Shown piece after piece: positions 57,499 through 64,000 of a stretch of DNA of 64,000 nucleotides. The stretch covers positions 744,001-808,000 of the forward strand of contig CAVRDF010000001.1 of assembly GCA_963719805.1 (NCBI GenBank). Direction: 5' to 3'. How positions within the stretch are numbered: position 1 is the stretch's first letter; each line of letters opens with the position of its first letter. The notes beneath the pieces were generated by a model. That model searched no databases and was not told the DNA's origin. It was given only the letters and a program-made list of their open reading frames with translations. The translations under genes and the position numbers were made by a program. This stretch comes from JAMXLO01 sp963719805 (GTDB taxonomy: Bacteria > Pseudomonadota > Alphaproteobacteria > Acetobacterales > Acetobacteraceae).

Positions 57499-59532
57499 AT
57501 GCTGGGCGGTTACAGCTTTAAGAATTGCATCGCGGATCGGCATGTCAGCACCAAGGTTGCACTGGGTTTTAGCGCGGTGCTGGCGATTCTGGCGGTCAGT
57601 TCGGCCGTGGGGTATGTCGCGTTCAACGGTGTCGCGAGTTCGGTCGCAACCTACTCCTCGACGGTTGACCGAACGGATTTGTTCCAGGACATCGACCGGG
57701 GCATGGTCGAGGTCCGGGCTCTGACGCGAGAGTTCCTGTTCTCGGGAGACGAGGCGACAGGCGCAGCATCAAGCAAGGCGGTGACGGCGCTGCGCGAAAC
57801 GATTGGCCGCGCCAAGGCTGCCGTACATGACGTCGAGTTGCAGCGGCTGGTTGACGATCTGCAGGCGAAGGTCGGGCTGTTCAGTGAAAGTCTCGACAAG
57901 CTGCGCAGCAATGTGCACGAACTGGGGGCGGTGGAAACCGGAGTGCTGGACACTGCCGGCGAGCAGATGACCGACGGGGTTACAACCACGATTGCGGCGC
58001 TGATCAAAGCCAATAACGACGACCTGTTACCTGCCGCAATCGAAGCGCGGCGGCTCAGCCTCATAGCCCGGTTGGATGTCAACAAACGCATTGGCCGTAA
58101 CAGCGAGGCGGCGGGTGTTACGGCGAAGCAGGATTTCGCCGATCTGAAGCGTGCCTTGGGGCAGCTTGCAACCGGTGCGAAAGACACCGACCTGGGCGCT
58201 GTCGTATCCCGCACAGCAAGCATAGCCGGCAGTTATCAGGGCGGCTTCGAGAAGGCCGTGGAACTGCTAGGGCAACGCGCATCAATCGCCACCAGTCTCG
58301 CGGCAACGCGCGAAGCGATGATCGCTGACGCCGGAAAAGCCAGGGACGCTTTGACTGCGCAGTACAGCAGTGTGCGACAGGACATGCTGGCCGGCATCGC
58401 AAGCAACCGAAGCCTGGTATTGTTCCTCGGCCTGGCGGGATTGGTCGTGGGCAGTGGATTGGCGTGGATAATCGGTCGCGGCATCGCGCGTCCCATCGTG
58501 GCGATGTGTGGGGCAATGCGGGCCCTGGCCGGCGGCGACAAAAGCGTGACGATCCCCGGTGTCGGACGAAAGGATGAAATCGGCCAGATGGCCGGGACCG
58601 TGCAAGTGTTCAAGGACAGCATGATCGAGACGGAGCGTCTGCGCGAGGAGAACGAGCGGCAGAAGGCGCAGGCTGAGGCTGAGCGTAAGAGCAGCATGCT
58701 GCGGCTTGCCGACAACTTCGAGACCGGCATCAAAGGCGTGGTGAACTCGGTCGCCTCGCAATCCACCGAGATGCAGTCCGCGGCGCAGGCCATGACGCAT
58801 ACCGCCGAGATGGCGACGCAACAGGCGACCGCGGTGGCGGCTTCGGTCGAGCAAGCGTCGGCCAACGTGCAGACGGTGGCGACGGCGGCCGAGGAACTAT
58901 CGGCGTCGGTGCTGGAGATCGGACGGCAGGTCGATCAGTCCTCGAAGATCGCCAGCCAGGCGGTGAGTGAGGCAGATCGTACCAACACGACTGTCGAGGG
59001 ACTGAACCATTCGGCGCAGCGCATCGGCGAGGTCGTGCAGTTGATCGAGACGATCGCGGGCCAGACCAACCTGTTGGCGCTGAACGCGACGATCGAGGCG
59101 GCGCGCGCCGGGGACGCAGGCAAAGGATTCGCCGTGGTCGCCAGTGAAGTGAAGTCATTGGCCAGCCAGACCGCCAAAGCCACCGAGGAAATCCGCGCGC
59201 AGATCGGCGACATCCAGGGCGCGACCGGGCAGACGGTCGAAGCGATCCGCAGCATCGGCACGACGATCCGGCAGATGAGCGAGATCGCCACGACGATCGC
59301 GTCCGCGGTGGAAGAGCAGGGCGCGGCGACGCGTGAGATTGCTACCAACGTGCATCAGGCTGCGCAGGGCACCAGCGACATCGCCAGCAACATCGAGGGC
59401 GTCAGCCGTGCCGCCAGTGAGACTGGCGCAGCGGCGAGTCAGGTGCTGAGCACAGCGGGTGAACTGTCGCGTCAGTCGGAGACGCTACGGCGCGACGTCG
59501 ATACTTTCCTGGCCACGGTGCGCGCCGCGTGA
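57499..59532 (+). CDS. Methyl-accepting chemotaxis protein
   Basis: A 677-residue chemoreceptor. First membrane helix about residues 17-38 (STKVALGFSAVLAILAVSSA), a periplasmic helical-bundle sensor, second membrane helix LVLFLGLAGLVVGSGLAWII, then HAMP (RGIARPIVAMCGAMRALAGG) and the cytoplasmic signalling domain with the hairpin tip EVVQLIETIAGQTNLLALNA and AGDAGKGFAVVASEVKSLA. No C-terminal CheR-binding pentapeptide is seen. No other che gene is in the window. Its 3' end overlaps the convergent UbiH-like gene by 48 bases. It is intact although flhA and fliF appear broken. Confidence 0.94.
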   Translation: MLGGYSFKNCIADRHVSTKVALGFSAVLAILAVSSAVGYVAFNGVASSVATYSSTVDRTDLFQDIDRGMVEVRALTREFLFSGDEATGAASSKAVTALRETIGRAKAAVHDVELQRLVDDLQAKVGLFSESLDKLRSNVHELGAVETGVLDTAGEQMTDGVTTTIAALIKANNDDLLPAAIEARRLSLIARLDVNKRIGRNSEAAGVTAKQDFADLKRALGQLATGAKDTDLGAVVSRTASIAGSYQGGFEKAVELLGQRASIATSLAATREAMIADAGKARDALTAQYSSVRQDMLAGIASNRSLVLFLGLAGLVVGSGLAWIIGRGIARPIVAMCGAMRALAGGDKSVTIPGVGRKDEIGQMAGTVQVFKDSMIETERLREENERQKAQAEAERKSSMLRLADNFETGIKGVVNSVASQSTEMQSAAQAMTHTAEMATQQATAVAASVEQASANVQTVATAAEELSASVLEIGRQVDQSSKIASQAVSEADRTNTTVEGLNHSAQRIGEVVQLIETIAGQTNLLALNATIEAARAGDAGKGFAVVASEVKSLASQTAKATEEIRAQIGDIQGATGQTVEAIRSIGTTIRQMSEIATTIASAVEEQGAATREIATNVHQAAQGTSDIASNIEGVSRAASETGAAASQVLSTAGELSRQSETLRRDVDTFLATVRAA

Positions 59533-60753
59533 AAACAGCGGTGCGCCCATCGCCTGGCGCATGAACAGCCGCTTCAGCGGCGGTGCGCGGTGCACCGCCG
59601 CAATGCCGACATCGCGTACGAGGCGCAGCAGCGGGTTGTTGCTGCTGAACAGCCGATCGAGCGTGTCGGTCGCAGCCAACATCAGCAGGTTGTCCGGGCG
59701 CCGCTGCCGCTGGTAGCGGTGCAAAAGTTCCCCGGCTCCGACGTCACGGCCCTGCTGCGATGCTTCAGTCAACAGTTCGGACAGCGCGATCGCATCGCGG
59801 AAGCCCAGGTTCAGGCCCTGCCCGGCGATCGGATGGATCGTGTGCGCGGCGTCGCCGACCAACACCAGGCGGGTATCGTGGTAACGGTGGGCGTGCATGG
59901 CGCCGAGCGGATAGTGCCAGCGACGGCCGATCGCATGCACCTCGCCCAGATGATCGCCGAGACGGCGGGCGATCTCGTGCGCGAAATGCGCATCATCCAA
60001 TGCCAGCATACGGCGCGCGATATTGCTGCGCTCAGTCCATACGATTGCCGATACATACGGCGCAACCTCACTGCTGCCACACATCGGCAATTGCGCGAAC
60101 GGGCCGGAGGGCAGGAAGTGCTCCAGCGCCGCGTTGTTGTGCGGCCGCGCATGGCTGATCGCGCTGACAATGCCGGTCTGGTCGTAGGGCAGGGTGGTGA
60201 CCGGAATGCCTGCGGCGCGTCGCAGCGGGGAATTGCGGCCCTCGGCGGCGACCACAAGCCGGCAATCGATGCTTGGTCCGCCCTCGATCCGAACCGTCGC
60301 GCCGTCGGTGCGCCGGTTCACCTCGGCGACCGCCGGCGCAAAAACCCGCAGCGCGGGGAGCGCATGCAGCAGGCCGTTGAGCGCGACGCGCAGGCTGCGC
60401 GCTTCCACCATGTGGCCGAACGGTGCTGCCTGTTCGCCAGCGTCCTGGTGAGCGAAATGCAGGAACAGCGGGGAGGCGGGACGGCCGAGCTGCCCATCGG
60501 TGACCCGGATGTCCAGGATCGGGCAGGGCGGCATCGGCAGCCTGTCCCACGCGCCGGCCTGCTCCAGCAGCCGGCGGGAGCCGGCGGCAATGGCATAGGC
60601 GCGGCCATCGAATGCCGGGTGCTCCATCGGCGGCAATGGCGCCCGATCTACCACCGCCGTGGCAATCCCGGCCGCCGCCAGCCTACAAGCCAGGGTGCCG
60701 CCGACCGGGCCGGCGCCGACAACACAGACCTCGACGGAAATGCGATCGCTCAC
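59485..60753 (-). CDS. UbiH/UbiF/Coq6 family FAD-dependent hydroxylase
   Basis: A ~422-residue flavoprotein of ubiquinone biosynthesis that hydroxylates the benzoquinone ring. FAD motifs: CVVGAGPVGGTLACRLAAAG near the N-terminus, RLVVAAEGRNSPLRRAAGI (DG-like) in the middle, and LVLVGDAAHTIHPIAGQGLN (GD motif). The start is uncertain: a GTG at 60753 sits just before the conserved fold, and a further GTG at 60798 adds 15 residues. It overlaps the chemoreceptor end by 48 bases and is divergent from ftsK. Confidence 0.9.
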   Translation of the reverse strand: MSDRISVEVCVVGAGPVGGTLACRLAAAGIATAVVDRAPLPPMEHPAFDGRAYAIAAGSRRLLEQAGAWDRLPMPPCPILDIRVTDGQLGRPASPLFLHFAHQDAGEQAAPFGHMVEARSLRVALNGLLHALPALRVFAPAVAEVNRRTDGATVRIEGGPSIDCRLVVAAEGRNSPLRRAAGIPVTTLPYDQTGIVSAISHARPHNNAALEHFLPSGPFAQLPMCGSSEVAPYVSAIVWTERSNIARRMLALDDAHFAHEIARRLGDHLGEVHAIGRRWHYPLGAMHAHRYHDTRLVLVGDAAHTIHPIAGQGLNLGFRDAIALSELLTEASQQGRDVGAGELLHRYQRQRRPDNLLMLAATDTLDRLFSSNNPLLRLVRDVGIAAVHRAPPLKRLFMRQAMGAPLFSRGAHRGQESIDVAP

Positions 60754-60866
60754 GGAGGTAGAGTGGCGCGGCGGCCACAGTGTGGGCAAGCTCGACACAG
60801 AGGCGCTTCTTTGGTCAGCGGGTTCCGGCCTATAGTTGCTCCGTCACACGAACTTTCGGGACTCGC

Positions 60867-63251
60867 ATGGCCAGTGCCAGGACTGCCGGGACTCGCCGCC
60901 TCGTCTCTCCCACGATCCGCGCGCTGGTGCATCAGCGCTCGGCCGAGCTCATCGGCTTGGCGCTTGGCCTGTTCGGGCTGGCCCTGCTGGTGGCGCTGGC
61001 CTGCTACGATCCGCGCGATCCATCGTTGAACACCGCCACCTCGCGTCACGCCACCAATCTTGCGGGGCCGGTGGGGGCAGTGCTGGCGGATCTGTTGCTG
61101 CAGGGCTTTGGCATGGCCGGCGCGCTGCCCGGACTGGCGATGCTGGCCTGGGCATGGCGAATCGCCTCGCGCCGCGGCGTTGGCAGCATGGCGGCACGCC
61201 TCGCGTCGCTGCTGGCGGCGCTACCCGTGTTGGCGGCGGTGTGCGCCGCGATTCCGGTGCCACCGGCCTTCGCATGGCCAACAGTGGCCGGGCTTGGCGG
61301 CGCCGTGGGCAGGCTGTTGGGGACTGCCGGGGTCGCCGCCGGACATGACGCACTGGGCCTTGTCGGCTCGATCATCATCTGGAGCATGGGGATGGCGCTG
61401 GCGGTCACGCTGACCTTGCTGGCGCTTGGCCTGTCCTCGGGTGAATGGCGCGCTGCCGGGCAGATCGCCGGACGCGCCGCACGCTATGGCGCTTCAGGGA
61501 GCCGTGGCGCGGCTGGACTGTTGGGCCGGATTCCGCTGCCTCGGATGCCGAGACTGTTCCACGGGCGGGCAGCGCCGCCGGCTGGCAGCATCGTACGCCG
61601 CGAGCCGGGGGCGGAGGTCCCAGCTTTGACGCGCAGTCCGCCCGCGCCGCACGAGCCGCCGCCCGTTGTAGCTCGCAGCACGCGTCCCGCCGCGCCGCGC
61701 CGCCCCACGCAGGAGAGCCTGCCGTTGCCAGAAGCGGGCTGGCGTTGTCCGCCACTGTCCTTGCTGGAGGCGCCCCCAGCCCGCGCGGCGACCGGTCCGA
61801 GCGAGGACGCCTTGCAGGCCAATGCGCGGCTGCTGGAAACCGTGCTGTCCGACTATGGCGTGCAGGGCAGCATCGTGGAGATCCGTCCTGGCCCGGTGGT
61901 CACGCTGTATGAGCTGGAGCCAGCGCCAGGTATCCGCAGCGCACGCGTCATCGGCCTGGCGGACGACGTGGCGCGCAGCCTGTCGGTGACGGCGGTGCGC
62001 ATCGCCACCGTGCCCGGCCGCAACGTCATCGGCATCGAGGTACCGAACGCCAAGCGGGAGACAGTGTTCCTGTCGGAGATCCTGTCGTCCGATGAGTTGC
62101 AGAAGCATGGCGGGCGGCTGACACTGGCGCTGGGCAAGGACATCAGTGGCGCCCCGATCTTCGCGGATCTGGCGCGCATGCCGCATCTGATGATCGCCGG
62201 CACCACCGGCAGCGGTAAATCCGTCGGCGTCAACGCGATGATCCTGTCGCTGCTGTATCGCCTGTCGCCCGACCAGTGCCGGCTGATCCTGATCGATCCG
62301 AAGATGCTGGAATTGTCCACCTATGAGGGGATTCCGCATCTGATGGCGCCGGTGGTCACCGAGCCGGCGAAGGCGGTGACCGCGCTCAAGTGGACGGTGC
62401 GCGAGATGGAGCGACGCTATCGCGCGATGAGCCAGCTCGGCGTGCGCAATATCGGCGGCTATAACGACCGCGTTGCCGAGGCGCGCGCCAAGGGCGAAGT
62501 GGTGACGCGGCGGGTGCAGACCGGATTCGATCCCGACACCGGCCGGCCGACCTTCGAGGAACAGCCGCTCGTGCTTGAGTCGCTGCCGCTGATCGTCGTG
62601 GTGGTGGACGAAATGGCGGACCTGATGATGGTCGCCGGCAAGGAGATCGAGGCGGCGGTGCAGCGTCTGGCACAGATGGCGCGCGCGGCAGGCATCCACG
62701 TTATCATGGCGACGCAGCGGCCATCGGTCGATGTGATCACCGGCACGATCAAGGCGAATTTCCCGACGCGGATTTCCTTCCAGGTGATCTCCAAGTTCAA
62801 TTCGCGGACAATCCTGGGCGAGCAGGGTGCAGAGCAGTTGCTTGGCATGGGCGATATGCTGTTCATGCAGGGCGGCGGCCGGATCACGCGCGTGCACGGG
62901 CCGTTCGTGTCGGACGAGGAAGTCGAGAAGGTGGTGGCGTTCCTGCGCGAGCAGGGCGAGCCGGCCTATGTGGAGGATGTCACCGAGCCCGCGGACGACG
63001 ATGGTGGCGCGATTTTGCCGGGGCTGAGCGCGGATGGGTCAGGCGACAAGGATCTGTATTCGCAGGCGGTGTCGGTGGTGGCGCGCGAGGGCAAGGCGAG
63101 CACGAGCTTCATCCAGCGGCATTTGAACATTGGCTACAATCGCGCGGCGAAGCTGATTGAGCAGATGGAGAAGGAAGGTGTCGTCGGGCCGGCCAACCAC
63201 GTTGGCAAGCGTGAGGTACTGATTCGCCGGATGGTGGAGGAGGACGACTGA
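60867..63251 (+). CDS. ftsK: DNA translocase FtsK
   Basis: A 794-residue DNA motor that clears chromosome dimers at the septum. N-terminal membrane domain with four or five helices (ELIGLALGLFGLALLVALAC onward), a Pro/Ala-rich linker to about residue 330, then the RecA-like motor: Walker A MIAGTTGSGKSVGVNAMIL, DPKMLELSTYEGIPHLMAPV, Walker B LPLIVVVVDEMADLM, and IHVIMATQRPSVDVITGTIK. The C-terminal gamma domain (ASTSFIQRHLNIGYNRAAKL) reads KOPS-type DNA sites. The start at 60867 is chosen because an upstream extension overlaps the ubiH promoter and start region; it is a typical alphaproteobacterial FtsK length. Confidence 0.96.
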   Translation: MASARTAGTRRLVSPTIRALVHQRSAELIGLALGLFGLALLVALACYDPRDPSLNTATSRHATNLAGPVGAVLADLLLQGFGMAGALPGLAMLAWAWRIASRRGVGSMAARLASLLAALPVLAAVCAAIPVPPAFAWPTVAGLGGAVGRLLGTAGVAAGHDALGLVGSIIIWSMGMALAVTLTLLALGLSSGEWRAAGQIAGRAARYGASGSRGAAGLLGRIPLPRMPRLFHGRAAPPAGSIVRREPGAEVPALTRSPPAPHEPPPVVARSTRPAAPRRPTQESLPLPEAGWRCPPLSLLEAPPARAATGPSEDALQANARLLETVLSDYGVQGSIVEIRPGPVVTLYELEPAPGIRSARVIGLADDVARSLSVTAVRIATVPGRNVIGIEVPNAKRETVFLSEILSSDELQKHGGRLTLALGKDISGAPIFADLARMPHLMIAGTTGSGKSVGVNAMILSLLYRLSPDQCRLILIDPKMLELSTYEGIPHLMAPVVTEPAKAVTALKWTVREMERRYRAMSQLGVRNIGGYNDRVAEARAKGEVVTRRVQTGFDPDTGRPTFEEQPLVLESLPLIVVVVDEMADLMMVAGKEIEAAVQRLAQMARAAGIHVIMATQRPSVDVITGTIKANFPTRISFQVISKFNSRTILGEQGAEQLLGMGDMLFMQGGGRITRVHGPFVSDEEVEKVVAFLREQGEPAYVEDVTEPADDDGGAILPGLSADGSGDKDLYSQAVSVVAREGKASTSFIQRHLNIGYNRAAKLIEQMEKEGVVGPANHVGKREVLIRRMVEEDD

Positions 63252-63269
63252 CGGCAGCTGAAACTGCTG

Positions 63270-64000
63270 TCACGCGACCTCAGCCGCCAGTTTCGCCAGA
63301 TAGTGCGGGGTGTCGCCGAACAGGCGCTCGATAACCATGCAGCGGCGGAAGTAGTGACCGACTGCGAGTTCCTCGGTCATGCCGATACCGCCGTGCAACT
63401 GCACCGAATTCTGCGACACAAAGCGCCCCGCCTGGCCGATGCCGACTTTCGCCATCGCGATGTTGCGCGCGCGCTGTTCGGCGTCTGGTTCGTCCACCAT
63501 CATCGCCGCCAGCATCGCCATCGAGCGTCCCTGCTCCAGCGACATCAGCATTTCCGCCAGACGATGCTGCACCACCTGGTTTGAGCCGATGGGCTTGCCG
63601 AACTGCTCGCGCGTCCGGCTGTATTCCAACGTCATCGCGTGCAGAGCTTCCATGCAGCCGACGCTCTCCGCCGCGGTGGCGGCGATGCCCGCCTCCATGA
63701 TGCGCTCGATGAGGGCGAGGCCTTCGCCGACCTCGCCCAGCACCGTGTCGGCGGGAACATTGGACAGCGACACTTCCGCCGCGCGCTGCTCGTCGCGCAC
63801 CGAGTAGCCGCGCCGCGCAACGCCCGATGCGTTGGCATCGACCAGGAACAGCGTGATGCCATCGGGATCATCGCGCTCGCCTGACGTGCGCGCGCTCACC
63901 ACCAGCATGTCGGCACAGTCGCCATGCGCCACAACGCTCTTCGCGCCGTCGATCACCCAGCCGCCGCCGCTTTGCTTTGCTGTGGTCATCACGTCGGTGA
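63270..64000 (-). CDS. Acyl-CoA dehydrogenase, C-terminal part (5' end outside window)
   Basis: The last ~240 residues of an acyl-CoA dehydrogenase; the gene runs past the window end. Beta-domain ending (ITLFLVDANASGVARRGYSV), then VGCMEALHAMTLEYSRTREQ FGKPIGSNQVVQHRLAEMLM and the C-terminal helical domain with NSVQLHGGIGMTEELAVGHY. In the last motif the usual catalytic Glu is present as in pimeloyl/short-branched-chain dehydrogenases (PimD/FadE-like). Oxidises an acyl-CoA at the alpha-beta bond. It converges on ftsK with 18 bases between. Confidence 0.9.
   Translation of the reverse strand, partial: TDVMTTAKQSGGGWVIDGAKSVVAHGDCADMLVVSARTSGERDDPDGITLFLVDANASGVARRGYSVRDEQRAAEVSLSNVPADTVLGEVGEGLALIERIMEAGIAATAAESVGCMEALHAMTLEYSRTREQFGKPIGSNQVVQHRLAEMLMSLEQGRSMAMLAAMMVDEPDAEQRARNIAMAKVGIGQAGRFVSQNSVQLHGGIGMTEELAVGHYFRRCMVIERLFGDTPHYLAKLAAEVA

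Overview
The window reads as one chromosomal stretch of a GC-rich alphaproteobacterium, most likely Rhodospirillales/Acetobacteraceae. Support: the flagellar block fliF-fliG-fliH-fliN-flbD-flhA-flhF-flhG with an FlbD-type sigma-54 activator; a Usg-family gene next to groESL; a chorismate mutase-hisC-tyrA operon divergent from metX; ctaA and tldD close together; and a large repeat protein ending in a Hint domain. No rRNA, tRNA, CRISPR array, insertion sequence or phage gene was seen. The lineage is inferred from family knowledge, not from a search.

Layout. 0.1-3.9 kb: remains of an MBL-fold hydrolase gene, an SDR oxidoreductase, and an OpgC-like acyltransferase paired with an SGNH-like secreted protein whose expected nucleophile is missing. 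4-12.7 kb: a minus-strand flagellar cluster in which flhA carries two frameshifts, fliF one, and fliG and fliH are one continuous reading frame. 12.9-27 kb: catabolic and transport genes (dicarboxylate/amino-acid symporter plus binding protein, cupin, MFS, enoyl-CoA hydratase, M20 amidohydrolase, two LLM flavin oxidoreductases, PHB depolymerase, GST, SMP-30 lactonase, MetE-like methyltransferase). 25.7-28.3 kb: a candidate three-gene minus-strand operon starting with a small protein made of six tandem KVRLGGFAP-type repeats, then an intergenic hairpin, a DUF6065-like protein and a secreted SGNH hydrolase; tldD lies upstream. This is the best candidate for an undescribed system (possibly a multicore peptide). 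28.3-33.5 kb: tldD, a four-PAS histidine kinase, ctaA and usg. 33.5-40.2 kb: groESL with CIRCE-type operators, then the Hint repeat protein. 40.2-44.4 kb: aromatic amino acid/histidine/methionine biosynthesis. 44.4-57.4 kb: aminotransferase, amidohydrolase, a sugar-type ABC importer without a local ATPase and interrupted by an inverted doxX, dienelactone hydrolase, molybdopterin oxidoreductase, VOC protein, acyl-CoA dehydrogenase-like enzyme, XRE regulator, 2-hydroxyacid dehydrogenase. 57.5-64 kb: a chemoreceptor, UbiH-like hydroxylase, FtsK, and the 3' part of an acyl-CoA dehydrogenase gene.

Nine single-base frame disruptions occur in eight otherwise well-conserved genes (MBL hydrolase, flhA twice, fliF, an LLM oxidoreductase, phaZ, ctaA, the Hint protein, a molybdopterin oxidoreductase). 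In most, correcting one base restores the normal family length, and several lie in short homopolymers. This could be assembly error, real decay, or a mixture. The MBL gene also has an in-frame stop and an internal deletion, so it looks truly dead. Genes with such breaks are listed as pseudogenes with the break position and the expected intact product.
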